Positions 1 through 8,295 are shown, counted from the stretch's first letter. The stretch: DNA of 64,000 bases from DATEPR01 sp036273855 (GCA_036273855.1 DASUGU010000136.1:62001-126000); one strand, 5' to 3'. The notes: a model not told the origin generated them from the sequence alone. Numbers and translations: made by a program.

Positions 1-737
1 GGTACGCCGAGGGCATCTACTCCTCCGCGGCCTGGCCGCCCAACCAGCCGATGTGCATGCACCACGAACTCAGCTACCGCCTGGAGTACCCCGGCCTGCT
101 GCTGTTCGCCTGCCTGGCCGCGCCGACCTCGGGCGGCGTGACCGGCATCGCCGACGCGGCCGCCGTGCTGGCCGCGCTGCCCACCGACCTGGTCGAGCGG
201 TTCGAACGCTCCGGCTGGCTGCTCTCGCGTTCCTACAACGAGGACATCGGCGCCTCCTGCGACGAGGCGTTCGGCACCGAGGACCGGGCCGAGATCGAGG
301 CGTACTGCCGTGCCAACGGGATCGAGTACGAGTGGCAGGCTGACGGGTTGCGTACCCGCCAGCGACGGGCCGCCGTGGTGCGGCATCCGGGCAGTGGCGA
401 GCGGTGCTGGTTCAACCAGGTGGCGTTCCTCAACGAATGGACGATGGATCCCGAGGTGCGCGAGTACCTCGTGGACTGCTACGGCCGGGACGGGCTGCCG
501 TTCAACACGGCCTTCGGTGACGGCGAACCGATCGGGGAGGACGTCGTCGCCCTGCTCAACGAGGTGTACGAGGCGAACACGGCCCGCGAGCCGTGGCAAC
601 AGGGAGATCTCATGCTGGTGGACAACATCCGCAGCGCACACAGTCGCGAGTCCTACACGGGACCGCGCGAGATCGTGGTCGGGCTCGGCAATCCCGTGCA
701 GCCGGCTGACGACAGACCGGCTGCGGGGTCCAGATGA
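1..737 (+). CDS. SyrP-like TauD/TfdA family Fe(II)/2-oxoglutarate dioxygenase (5'-truncated)
   Basis: The frame is open from base 3 with no start, so the N-terminus lies upstream; 244 codons are visible. The visible part is the C-terminal double-stranded beta-helix of a TauD/TfdA oxygenase. An iron-binding HHE (H-x-E) lies in MCMHHELSY at visible residues 17-25, and the distal His plus 2-oxoglutarate-binding Arg lie in VDNIRSAHSRESYTGPRE near the C-terminus. Relatives such as SyrP hydroxylate amino acids (often Asp) during nonribosomal peptide assembly. The stop overlaps the next start (ATGA at 734-737), so it is coupled to sbnB and sbnA. The inferred role is hydroxylation of a precursor or carrier-bound residue; the substrate cannot be read from sequence. 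Confidence 0.85.
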   Translation, partial: YAEGIYSSAAWPPNQPMCMHHELSYRLEYPGLLLFACLAAPTSGGVTGIADAAAVLAALPTDLVERFERSGWLLSRSYNEDIGASCDEAFGTEDRAEIEAYCRANGIEYEWQADGLRTRQRRAAVVRHPGSGERCWFNQVAFLNEWTMDPEVREYLVDCYGRDGLPFNTAFGDGEPIGEDVVALLNEVYEANTAREPWQQGDLMLVDNIRSAHSRESYTGPREIVVGLGNPVQPADDRPAAGSR

Positions 738-1798
738 CCGCGACCTGGACCACGACAGAGACAGACCACGACGGGAGTGCCGTCGTACCACCGTTCGCAG
801 TGATCGCGGGCGCCCAGGTGAACCGCGCACTGCACGGGCGGGAGACCGAGATCGTCCGGCTGGTCGAGCGGACCTACCGCTGGCACAGCGCGGGCGACTC
901 GGTGAACCCGCCCTCCTACTTCCTGCGGTTCCCGGACCGGCCGACGGCCAGGATCATCGCGCTGCCCGCGTCGATCGGCGGCGACATCCGGGTGGACGGC
1001 ATGAAGTGGATCTCCAGCTTCCCGGACAACGTCGCGGCCGGCATTCCGCGGGCGTCCGGGGTGCTGATCCTCAACGACCACGACACCGGCTATCCGTTCG
1101 CGTGCCTGGAGACGTCGATCATCAGCGCCACCCGGACCGCGGCGCTGGCCGCGCTGGCCGCCGACCGGCTGTCCGCCGGCCGGACCCGGCCGACCCGGAT
1201 CGGCTTCATCGGCGTCGGGCTGATCGCCCGGTACATCCACCGGTTCCTGGCCGGCACCGGCTGGACGTTCGACCGGATCGGCGTCCACGACGTCGCACCG
1301 GACAGCGCGGCGGGCTTCTCCGGCTACCTGGCCGGGGCGGGCGCCGGCCAGGTGACCGTGCACGAGAACGCGGAGGACCTGATCCGTTCCAGCGACCTGG
1401 TGGTGTTCGCCACCGTCGCGGCCCGGCCGCACGTACACGAGCTGTCCTGGTTCGACCACGATCCGCTGGTGCTGCACGTGTCGCTGCGCGACATCGCACC
1501 GGAGATCGTGCTCGCCTCGACCAACCTGGTGGACGACGTCGACCACTGCCTGAAGGCCGACACGTCACCGCACCTGGCCGAGCAGCTCACCGGCAACCGG
1601 GACTTCCTGCTGGGCACCCTGGCCGACGTGCTGGAGGGCCGGGTGACGGTGCCGGCCGGCCGGCCGGTCCTGTTCTCGCCGTTCGGCCTCGGGGTGCTCG
1701 ATCTCGCGGTCGGCAAGTACGTCTACGACGAGGTGGTGCGCTCCGGCGAGTTGCGGGTCGTCGACGACTTCTTCCACGAGATCCGCAGATACGGATGA
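734..1798 (+). CDS. sbnB: SbnB-like 2,3-diaminopropionate biosynthesis dehydrogenase
   Basis: The 354-residue product belongs to the ornithine cyclodeaminase/mu-crystallin family. An N-terminal substrate and dimerisation domain is followed by a Rossmann domain with the dinucleotide loop GFIGVGLIA at residues 157-165. In the family's siderophore and antibiotic branch, SbnB oxidatively splits N-(1-amino-1-carboxyl-2-ethyl)-glutamate into L-2,3-diaminopropionate and 2-oxoglutarate with NAD+. The assignment rests on the directly following SbnA homologue, which makes that intermediate. The start overlaps the oxygenase stop by four bases and sbnA begins 15 bases after its stop, so all three are one operon. 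Plain ornithine cyclodeaminase is the alternative, less likely given the partner. Confidence 0.88.
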   Translation: MTATWTTTETDHDGSAVVPPFAVIAGAQVNRALHGRETEIVRLVERTYRWHSAGDSVNPPSYFLRFPDRPTARIIALPASIGGDIRVDGMKWISSFPDNVAAGIPRASGVLILNDHDTGYPFACLETSIISATRTAALAALAADRLSAGRTRPTRIGFIGVGLIARYIHRFLAGTGWTFDRIGVHDVAPDSAAGFSGYLAGAGAGQVTVHENAEDLIRSSDLVVFATVAARPHVHELSWFDHDPLVLHVSLRDIAPEIVLASTNLVDDVDHCLKADTSPHLAEQLTGNRDFLLGTLADVLEGRVTVPAGRPVLFSPFGLGVLDLAVGKYVYDEVVRSGELRVVDDFFHEIRRYG

Positions 1799-1813
1799 GA
1801 GGGGGGAGACATC

Positions 1814-2791
1814 ATGGCCGTGATCACCGCCCCCGAGGCGTTCAACGAGGACGACCTGTACGTCGACCTCCGGTCGATCGTCGGGCACGCGCTCTACCTG
1901 AAGTGTGAGGGGTTCAACTTCGCCGGCTCGATCAAACTGAAGGCGGCCACCGAGATGGTGGAGGCCGCCGAGCGGGCCCACGTGTTGACGTCCGGCTCGG
2001 TCCTGGTCGAGTCCTCGTCTGGCAACCTGGGCGTCGCGCTGAGCGTGCTCGCCGCCAGCAAGGGTTACCGCTTCCTGTGCGTGACCGACTCGCGCTGCAA
2101 CCTGTCCACCCGGCGGGCCATCGAGGCGCTCGGCGGCCAGGTGCACGTGGTCACCCAGCCGGACACGCACGACGGTTTCCTCGGCGCGCGGCTGGCGTTC
2201 GTGCGGGCGCTGTGCGCGTCCGACGACAAGTACGTGTGGCTCAACCAGTACCGCAACCCGGACAACTGGCGGGCGCACTACCACCGCACGGCACCGGCGA
2301 TCGCCACCGCGTTCCCGGAACTCGACGTGCTGTTCGTCGGTGCGGGCACCACCGGCACCCTGATGGGCTGCGCCCGCTACTTCCGGCACTGGAACCGGCG
2401 GGTGCGCGTGGTGGCCGTGGACAGCGTCGGCTCGGTGACCTTCGGCGGGCCGCCGGGCAGGCGGATGATCCCCGGCCTGGGCACGAGCGTCCGCCCACCA
2501 CTGCTGGACCAGACCTATGTGGACGAGGTGATCGCCGTCGAGGAGGCGGACACGGTCCGCGCGTGCCACCGGCTGGCCAGGCACGGCTTCCTGTTCGGCG
2601 GGTCGACCGGCACCGTGGTGAGCGGCGCGACCGCGTGGCTGGCCGACCACGACCGGCCCGGCCTGACCTGCGCGGCCATCGCCCCCGATCTCGGCGAGCG
2701 CTATCTGGACACGATCTACCAGACCAACTGGGTGCAGGACCTGTACGGCGACGACGTGCTCACCGCGACCGAGGCCGCCGCGGTCCGTTGA
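1814..2791 (+). CDS. sbnA: SbnA-like 2,3-diaminopropionate biosynthesis PLP enzyme
   Basis: The 325-residue product is a fold-type II PLP enzyme of the cysteine synthase family. The Schiff-base Lys is K41 in FNFAGSIKLKAA, the substrate loop is SSSGNLG (67-73), and glycine-rich phosphate-cradle loops follow (GAGTTGTLMG and GGSTGT). In SbnA-type enzymes O-phospho-L-serine and L-glutamate condense to the amino-carboxyethyl glutamate that SbnB then cleaves, giving L-2,3-diaminopropionate. The ATG is preceded by a purine-rich site (gaggggggaga). With the upstream SbnB homologue and a SyrP-like oxygenase it forms a non-proteinogenic amino-acid supply module of the kind found in siderophore and peptide antibiotic clusters. 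No NRPS gene is inside the window. Confidence 0.9.
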   Translation: MAVITAPEAFNEDDLYVDLRSIVGHALYLKCEGFNFAGSIKLKAATEMVEAAERAHVLTSGSVLVESSSGNLGVALSVLAASKGYRFLCVTDSRCNLSTRRAIEALGGQVHVVTQPDTHDGFLGARLAFVRALCASDDKYVWLNQYRNPDNWRAHYHRTAPAIATAFPELDVLFVGAGTTGTLMGCARYFRHWNRRVRVVAVDSVGSVTFGGPPGRRMIPGLGTSVRPPLLDQTYVDEVIAVEEADTVRACHRLARHGFLFGGSTGTVVSGATAWLADHDRPGLTCAAIAPDLGERYLDTIYQTNWVQDLYGDDVLTATEAAAVR

Positions 2792-2821
2792 CATGTCGTG
2801 CGGCCCCGCTAGCGTGCCCGC

Positions 2822-3355
2822 ATGACTGACGAGCTGGACGATCTGGTCGTGCTGTCCGACTTCGCCTGGGAGCGGCTGCGGGACCGGCTGACCGGACTCA
2901 CCGAGGACGAGTATCGGTGGGAGCCGGTGGCCAAGTGCTGGACGGTGCGCGCGGCGGGCGATGGCACGTTCACCGCGGACGGGCACCAGGGCACGTACCG
3001 GTCGGCCGGCGAGACCGAGTTGTTCACCACACTGCCGTGGCGGCTGCACCACCTGACCGTGGTCCTCGGCGAGGACCGCAACGGCCGGTGGCTGCGCGTG
3101 CCGGACGCGCCGACGGCGGTGACCGAGCCCGCCGGGACCGCCGAGGACGCGCTGGCCCGGCTCGCCGACGCCTACGCGGCCTGGCGGACCCTGCTGACCA
3201 TGGTGTCGGAGGCGGCGCTGACCGAGCCGATGGGCGAGGTGGCCGGGCCGTTCGCCGAGTCGACCGGGCGCGCCTTCGTGCTGCACATCCTGGACGAGTT
3301 GATCCACCACGCCGCCGAGGCGGCCATGCTGCGCGACCTCTACGACGCCCAGTAG
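2822..3355 (+). CDS. DinB-like four-helix-bundle protein
   Basis: The 177-residue product has the layout of the DinB/YfiT superfamily: a helical bundle with candidate metal ligands spaced along it, one in WRLHHLTVV near residue 81 and others in HILDELIHHAAE near the C-terminus. Many members are thiol-dependent S-transferases using mycothiol in actinobacteria, but the substrate cannot be assigned. It begins 30 bases after sbnA without a recognisable ribosome site (only gcgtgcccgc precedes the ATG). It could be read through from the diaminopropionate operon or be independent. Its function in the cluster, if any, is unknown. Confidence 0.75.
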   Translation: MTDELDDLVVLSDFAWERLRDRLTGLTEDEYRWEPVAKCWTVRAAGDGTFTADGHQGTYRSAGETELFTTLPWRLHHLTVVLGEDRNGRWLRVPDAPTAVTEPAGTAEDALARLADAYAAWRTLLTMVSEAALTEPMGEVAGPFAESTGRAFVLHILDELIHHAAEAAMLRDLYDAQ

Positions 3356-3420
3356 TTCACTCGATGTAGCGAATAAGTCGCTGTCCGCTTTCACTGGCCG
3401 GCCGTTCCTGCCAGTCTTCC

Positions 3421-3448
3421 CCTCCAGATCGTCATTCCCGTCTGGAGG
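3421..3448 (+). promoter_or_regulatory. Hairpin occluding the ribosome-binding site of the following gene
   Basis: CCTCCAGA (3421-3428) and TCTGGAGG (3441-3448) are perfect 8-base complements around a 12-base loop. The right arm contains the GGAGG ribosome site that sits 8 bases before the TTG start at 3457, so folding would hide it. A second small dyad, AGCGA-N5-TCGCT, lies upstream at 3368-3382. A role in translational control is inferred. Confidence 0.55.
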
Positions 3449-3456
3449 AACCAGCA

Positions 3457-4245
3457 TTGTCCGTTGTGGACCAGCGAGTTGGGCTGGCGGCCGGCCGTGT
3501 GCGCCGGTTGCTGGTCCGCGTGCTCCTGGTCCTGGGCGGAGTGTGCGTGGCGACCGTCGTCGGCTGGCTGTTCTCGGCCGGCTCGGCCGACGCCGCGTCA
3601 CTGCCGGACGTGCCGCAGGTGCCGTCCGTGCTGTCCGCCACAGCGGATCAGGTGTCCACTTCGGACCTGGCCACCTCCGTACGTCCGGTGTTGTCCACCG
3701 CTGTACCCCAGGCCCTGCCGGCCACGCCGTCGCTGGACGGTGTCGCCAGGCAGGTGCACGTCGCGGTCAGCAGTGTCCGTGACCGGGTGACGCCGTCCGT
3801 CGCACCGGCCACCACGCTGGTGCGGACCACCGGGCTCGCGTCGGTCGTCCCGGCGACAGCGACCGAACACGTCGCGTCGCACGTCACGCCCGCCGCGCCC
3901 CCGGCCCGACCTGCCGCATCGGCCGCGTCCGCCGTGGCGCGGAGCCGGTCCGTCGCAGCGCCGCGGCACTGGCACGCCGTCGGCACGGCCCCCGTGCAAC
4001 AGCCCGGCGCCCACCGCGTCGTGCCCGTTCCGGCACCGACCGACCGCGGCCACGTGCCGCCGCTGCCACCGGCCAGCTCGTCCGACTCGGGCGCGTACAG
4101 CGCGGGCGGTGTCGCGGGCGGTGCCAGTGGTGCGCAGGTGCCGGTCCCGCACGTCTTCGGTTCCGGCCTGCACCTGGCCGGCGTGCCGAGCCCGCCACGC
4201 CCCGCCGTGGTACCCGGCCAGCAGCCGGGTACGTCACCGGACTGA
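3457..4245 (+). CDS. Secreted Ala/Val/Pro-rich low-complexity protein
   Basis: The 262-residue product starts at a TTG chosen because of the GGAGG eight bases upstream. An Arg-rich n-region (GRVRRLLVRV) precedes a hydrophobic core and a likely signal-peptidase site after FSAGSADA near residue 47. The mature part is rich in Ala, Pro, Val, Ser and Thr with no recognisable fold, and looks like an extended cell-surface or wall-associated chain. There are no Cys residues in the mature segment. The next gene, 194 bases downstream, encodes a far larger secreted repeat protein, so both may be envelope or aerial-hypha surface components. No enzymatic function is suggested. Confidence 0.7.
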   Translation: MSVVDQRVGLAAGRVRRLLVRVLLVLGGVCVATVVGWLFSAGSADAASLPDVPQVPSVLSATADQVSTSDLATSVRPVLSTAVPQALPATPSLDGVARQVHVAVSSVRDRVTPSVAPATTLVRTTGLASVVPATATEHVASHVTPAAPPARPAASAASAVARSRSVAAPRHWHAVGTAPVQQPGAHRVVPVPAPTDRGHVPPLPPASSSDSGAYSAGGVAGGASGAQVPVPHVFGSGLHLAGVPSPPRPAVVPGQQPGTSPD

Positions 4246-4439
4246 CCTGACAGCGCGGCCTGCACGGCACGGGTGATCCGACCCTGCCCGCCAGCCGGCG
4301 TGCCCACGGCCGCCCGCTCCGTGCCGATCCGCCGCGACAGTCCACCCCAGACCCGGGTGGCCGTCTGCCCGACGCCCGGTCGAGTCCGTGCGTCCGGCCG
4401 CCCGAATCCCTCCCGCAAGGGAACACGAGAGGAGAATCC

Positions 4440-7400
4440 ATGCACACCTGGGTACGGCGTGGTCTGCAGACCGCGCTCGTCACCGGTGGTCTGCTGATGC
4501 TCGGTACGGGTATCGCGTCGGCAGACGAGAACGTCAACCCCGACCAGCCGCCGAGTCCGGTCGACGCCGGTGTCTCGGTCCCGATCGACGCGGGCCAGAA
4601 CGCCATCGGCACGCCGTTCGGGCAGTACCAGGCGCCGTCCGTGCAGCGCACGGTCAGCACCGGCGACGTCACCAGCGGGCTGCCCGGCGGCACGGGAGGC
4701 CTGTCCACCGACGCGCTGCCCACCAGGGCGGTCACCAGTCACCTGCCGAGCAACGCCACGAAGGCGCTGCCCACCAAGGCACTGCCGACGCAGGCACGGC
4801 CGACGCAGGCGCTGCCGACGCAGGCGCTGCCGACGCAGGCACTGCCGACGCAGGCACTGCCCACGGGTTCGCTGCCCACGCAGGCGCTGCCCACGCAGGC
4901 GATCACCGGCCAGGCCAACCCGCTGTTCCGCCAGGCCCAGCCGGACCTGCAGAGCGTCGGTGGCCGCACCGGCCTGTTCCGCGGCAACCGCGTGGTGGCC
5001 GACATCGTCGTGCCGGTCCAGATCTGCGGCAACGCGATCGCCGCAGGCGGTGACGCCAGCGAGAGCGCCGTCTGCAGCCAGACGGCCGGTCACTCCGACC
5101 CGATCACCACCAACGGCGACGACGAGGCCCTGGCGGGCAACGTGATCGCGGCCAACGGCACCATCCCGGTGCAGGTCACCGGCAACGCCGTCGCGGCGGC
5201 CGGCAACGCGGTCGCGCACAGCGTGGCCGGCCAGAGCGGCACCACCGGCGGCAACATCCGTACCTCCGGTGACGCGGGCGTCGTGTCCGGCACCGTCGGC
5301 GCCGTCCAGTGGGCGACGCCGGCGCAGGTGGCGGACAACGCCATCGCCGGTGCGGGCGTCGCGGGTTCGGACTCGGCGTCCGAGTCGGACGCCACGTCCA
5401 AGGGTTCGCTGCGCACCAGTGGCAAGAGCGGCACCGCCGCCGGCACCGTCGCCGGTGTCCCGGTCGCCGTCCCGGCCCAGGTGGACGGCAACGGCGTCAG
5501 CGGTATCGGCAACACCGCGTCGAAGTCGACCAGCACGGCCAACTCCACGGCCGGCACCACGAACGCGCACAACATCGGCCTGTGGGGCCACCCCACGTGG
5601 GCGATGACCAACGGTGACCCGTCGACCGGTTCCGGCAACGTGGCGCAGCCGCAGGTGTCCGGCCCGGTGTCGGTGGACGACAACGCGGCCGGCGCGATCG
5701 GCAACGAGTCCGCCGACAGCGTCAACAACAGCACCGACTCGGCCGGTGGCCTGTCCAGCACCACGGGCAACGGCTCGACCGGTTCGGGCAACTTCGTCGA
5801 CGCCCCGGTGGCACTGCCCACCAGTGGCGCCGGCAACGGCGTGGCCGGTATCGGCAACGCGAACTCCCAGCACACCAACAACGTGAGCTCCACCGCCGGT
5901 GGGGACACGCTGACCAACGGCGACAACTCCACGCTGTCGGGCAACTCGGCGAACGTGCCGCCTGCCGGCGCGGTGGACGTCTGCGGTGACTCGGCGGCCG
6001 GCGCCGGTGGCTCGGCCGGTTCCTGTGACAACAACGTCACGTCCGCGACCGGCGGCTACAACGGCACCACCGGCAACAACTCGACCGGTTCGGGCAACGA
6101 GGGCCAGACCCCGGTCGCGGTTCCGCTGGAGTCCTACGGCACGGCGCTGGACGGTGTCGGCAACGCCTCGTCCAGCGCGAACGAGACCAAGTCGATCTCG
6201 TCCGGCGGCGAGGCCAACAGCGCCGACGACAACGGCACCCTGACCAGCAACGTGGTCAGCACGCCGACGGCGGTTCCCGCGCAGGTGTTCGGCGACGCGG
6301 CCGGCATCGCGGGCAACTCCGCCGTGGTCACCGACAACGACACGACGACGACCGCGGGCGGCGTGGCCAACGCCACCGGCCGCAACGCCACGGGCGCCGG
6401 CAACATCGTGTTCGTGCCCACGTCGGCGCCGACGCAGGTGTTCGGTGACACCGACATGCTGGTCGGCAACGGCAGCACGATGACCAACAGCAGCACCACG
6501 TCCACCGCGGGTGGCAGGGCGCACGCCACCGGTGTGGGCGGCAGCGTCGCCGGCAACATCGTCGACGTCGAGAACAACCCGGCGGACCAGCTGTTCGGCG
6601 AGGCGGCCAACGCTGTCGGCATCGGCGGCAGCAACGCCGGCAACGACCTGAACTCGACGGCCGGTGGCACCACCGCCACCGACGGCGACTTCGGCACGCT
6701 GGCCGGCAACGCCGTGTCGGTGCCGGACACCGAGCGCAACCAGCTGCTCGGCGACGCCGTCTCGGCGGCGGGCCTGGACAGTGCCAACGGCACCAACACC
6801 TCCGCGCAGACCACCGGTGGTGAGGTGGTCAGCTCCGGCATCCACGGCACCGGTGCGGGCAACGTCCTGACCCTGCCGGTGGAGGCCGACCCCGACGTCT
6901 TCGGCGACGCCGTCGCGGCGGCGGGCCAGGCCACCGGTGTCGCGGAGAGCGACTCGGCGCTGAACAACGGTGGTGACAGCAAGACCCGGGGTGGCGGCTT
7001 CCTGAGCGCCTACGACCTCAACGACCCGCTGGGTGCCGACGTGGCCCTGGCGGATCTGGAGGTGCCGGTGCTGGGCGAGGCGCAGAGCGTCGTCGAGGAC
7101 ATGGACACCGTCCACAACGGATACACCGTGCCGGAGAACAGCCAGATGGCGCTGCCCGGCGGGTTCGGCGGGGACCTGGGATACGGCGCGGTGACGCCGG
7201 ACTTCCCCACCCTGCCGACCGAGTCGATGGTGCCCTCGGTGCCGTCGCTGGGCGTGCCGGCGGACGCCATGACGCGCGGCGGGTTCCCGTCGTTCGGTGG
7301 CGACAACGGCCTGTCGACGCAGTCGGCTCCGGTGTCGCCGTCGGTGCGGATCCCCGGCGTGCCGCCGGTGGGTCACCTGCCCGGCGTGCCGTCGGTGCCC

Positions 7401-7592
7401 CAGGTGCCGCTGGTGCAGGGTGCCGTCGGCCAGGCGGGTCACCTGCCGGTCGGCAACGCCGTCGCGGCGCCGACCTCGGCGGTGCGTGGCGTGCAGTCGC
7501 TGGGTACCGCGGGCGCCGGCATGAACGGCGTCTCCGTGCCCGGTATCTCCGGTGTGCTGCCGGTCCGATCGGGACTGTTCCCGAGGATCTGA
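4440..7592 (+). CDS. Giant secreted protein with chaplin-like tandem repeats
   Basis: The 1050-residue product has a signal peptide (MHTWVRRGLQTALVTGGLLM, cleavage near GIASADE) and a GAGGAG ribosome site. After a spacer and an LPT pentapeptide array (residues 109-153), residues about 183-850 consist of roughly 13 degenerate units of about 50 residues. The core of a unit resembles SGNxxxVPxxxPxQVxGD followed by GN and a Ser/Thr/Asn-rich TAGG tail. Unit 1 (VPVQICGNAIAAGG...C) and unit 7 (VDVCGDSAAGAGGSAGSC) keep a Cys pair spaced much as in chaplins, the amyloid-forming aerial-hypha surfactants; the other units have lost Cys. The C-terminal 200 residues are rich in VPSVP and LPGVP motifs. No sortase LPXTG anchor is seen. 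A surface or biofilm role is inferred. Confidence 0.8.
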   Translation: MHTWVRRGLQTALVTGGLLMLGTGIASADENVNPDQPPSPVDAGVSVPIDAGQNAIGTPFGQYQAPSVQRTVSTGDVTSGLPGGTGGLSTDALPTRAVTSHLPSNATKALPTKALPTQARPTQALPTQALPTQALPTQALPTGSLPTQALPTQAITGQANPLFRQAQPDLQSVGGRTGLFRGNRVVADIVVPVQICGNAIAAGGDASESAVCSQTAGHSDPITTNGDDEALAGNVIAANGTIPVQVTGNAVAAAGNAVAHSVAGQSGTTGGNIRTSGDAGVVSGTVGAVQWATPAQVADNAIAGAGVAGSDSASESDATSKGSLRTSGKSGTAAGTVAGVPVAVPAQVDGNGVSGIGNTASKSTSTANSTAGTTNAHNIGLWGHPTWAMTNGDPSTGSGNVAQPQVSGPVSVDDNAAGAIGNESADSVNNSTDSAGGLSSTTGNGSTGSGNFVDAPVALPTSGAGNGVAGIGNANSQHTNNVSSTAGGDTLTNGDNSTLSGNSANVPPAGAVDVCGDSAAGAGGSAGSCDNNVTSATGGYNGTTGNNSTGSGNEGQTPVAVPLESYGTALDGVGNASSSANETKSISSGGEANSADDNGTLTSNVVSTPTAVPAQVFGDAAGIAGNSAVVTDNDTTTTAGGVANATGRNATGAGNIVFVPTSAPTQVFGDTDMLVGNGSTMTNSSTTSTAGGRAHATGVGGSVAGNIVDVENNPADQLFGEAANAVGIGGSNAGNDLNSTAGGTTATDGDFGTLAGNAVSVPDTERNQLLGDAVSAAGLDSANGTNTSAQTTGGEVVSSGIHGTGAGNVLTLPVEADPDVFGDAVAAAGQATGVAESDSALNNGGDSKTRGGGFLSAYDLNDPLGADVALADLEVPVLGEAQSVVEDMDTVHNGYTVPENSQMALPGGFGGDLGYGAVTPDFPTLPTESMVPSVPSLGVPADAMTRGGFPSFGGDNGLSTQSAPVSPSVRIPGVPPVGHLPGVPSVPQVPLVQGAVGQAGHLPVGNAVAAPTSAVRGVQSLGTAGAGMNGVSVPGISGVLPVRSGLFPRI
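4764..4898 (+). repeat. Nine tandem 15-bp repeats coding ALPTQ pentapeptides
   Basis: Nine in-frame copies of a 15-base unit (consensus gcactgccgacgcag) encode ALPTK, ALPTQ, ARPTQ, three ALPTQ, ALPTG, SLPTQ and ALPTQ. Copies differ mainly at third positions, so the array expands in whole codons and would not shift frame. It forms a flexible linker between the signal peptide and the chaplin-like units of the protein at 4440-7592. Confidence 0.85.
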
Positions 7593-7604
7593 GCCGGTGA
7601 CGAC

Positions 7605-7635
7605 GACGGCCCGGGAGCGCTGCTCCCGGGCCGTC
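7605..7635. terminator. Bidirectional hairpin terminator between convergent genes
   Basis: GACGGCCCGGGAGC (7605-7618) and its exact complement at 7622-7635 form a 14-bp stem with a GCT loop. It lies between the stop of the repeat protein (7592) and the stop of the convergent tetR gene (7644), so it can serve both. No U-tract follows, as is usual in high-GC actinobacteria. Confidence 0.8.
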
Positions 7636-7643
7636 GCGCCGTG

Positions 7644-8234
7644 TCAGGCCGGTGGCGCGGCGGCCGCGTCGATGACGCCGCGCACGGCCCGGTGGATCCG
7701 GACCGCGGCGCTGCGCACGTCCGGCTGGCCGGCGTCCAGCCAGGCGATCACCGCTTCCATGGTGACCGTGGGTACCAGGTGGCAGGCCCATTCCAGCCAG
7801 GCGGGATCGGGGATGTCGGCGGCGCCGTACCGTCGGAAGATGTCGGTGCCGGTGGCGCGGAAGCGTTCCACCTGGTCGCGGAACTCCGGTTCGCGGGCCG
7901 CGTGGTGGAAGATCAGCCGGAAGCCGGCCGGTTCGGCCGCGGCCACCGCGAGCAGCGCCTCGACGCTGAAGTCCACATAGTCGGGTGCACCGGTGGCGGT
8001 GTCCAGCAGTTTCCGCATGCGGTCCAGAACTGCTTGGTAGAGCGCGGTTTTGGACTCGAAATGGGTGTACACGACCATCCGTGTCACGCCGGCCTCGCGG
8101 GCCACGTCGTCCAGGCTGGTGGCCGCGAAACCCGACCGGGCGAACGCCTCGGTGGCGGCGCGCAGGATCTGCTCCCGGCGTTCCGCCCTGGGCAATCGTC
8201 TGCTACCCGGCGTGGTCACGCTGTCGGTGGTCAT
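7644..8234 (-). CDS. TetR/AcrR family transcriptional regulator
   Basis: The 196-residue product (MTTDSVTTPG start at 8234) has a TetR N-terminal HTH: RAERREQILRAATEAFARSG, then TSLDDVAREAGVTRMVVYTHF. A helical ligand-binding domain follows. A longer frame reaches upstream to 8429 but overlaps the divergent P450 gene and carries no family similarity, so the internal ATG was chosen. The gene is divergent from a cytochrome P450 with only 61 bases between starts, so it most likely represses that P450 and itself, released by a small molecule. The effector is unknown. It ends at a shared terminator hairpin. Confidence 0.88.
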   Translation of the reverse strand: MTTDSVTTPGSRRLPRAERREQILRAATEAFARSGFAATSLDDVAREAGVTRMVVYTHFESKTALYQAVLDRMRKLLDTATGAPDYVDFSVEALLAVAAAEPAGFRLIFHHAAREPEFRDQVERFRATGTDIFRRYGAADIPDPAWLEWACHLVPTVTMEAVIAWLDAGQPDVRSAAVRIHRAVRGVIDAAAAPPA

Positions 8235-8260
8235 GGGCTCAGTGTCCACCAATCGCCTGA

Positions 8261-8295
8261 TTGACTCTAGTATATAGATACACAAGTCTAGTTGC
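8261..8295. promoter_or_regulatory. Divergent tetR/P450 control region
   Basis: This 35-base stretch is strikingly AT-rich for the window and separates the tetR and P450 starts. It contains TTGACT (8261-8266), the dyad GTAT-ATAG-ATAC (8270-8281) and a direct repeat of TCTAGT (8266-8271 and 8287-8292). A TetR-type operator here is likely. The P450 ATG has no purine-rich ribosome site, so its mRNA may be leaderless or nearly so. Confidence 0.45.

Noticed and set aside
1565..3601. A 678-codon minus-strand frame across sbnA and the DinB-like gene
   Set aside because: It spans several recognisable plus-strand genes and shows no domain.
4764..4898. CRISPR-like direct repeats
   Set aside because: The units are contiguous 15-mers in frame with a protein and have no spacers.
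3648..7442. A 1264-codon open frame antisense to the repeat protein
   Set aside because: It is Arg/His/Gly-rich, has no fold or ribosome site, and mirrors the repeats of the plus-strand gene with its signal peptide; it is a high-GC shadow frame.
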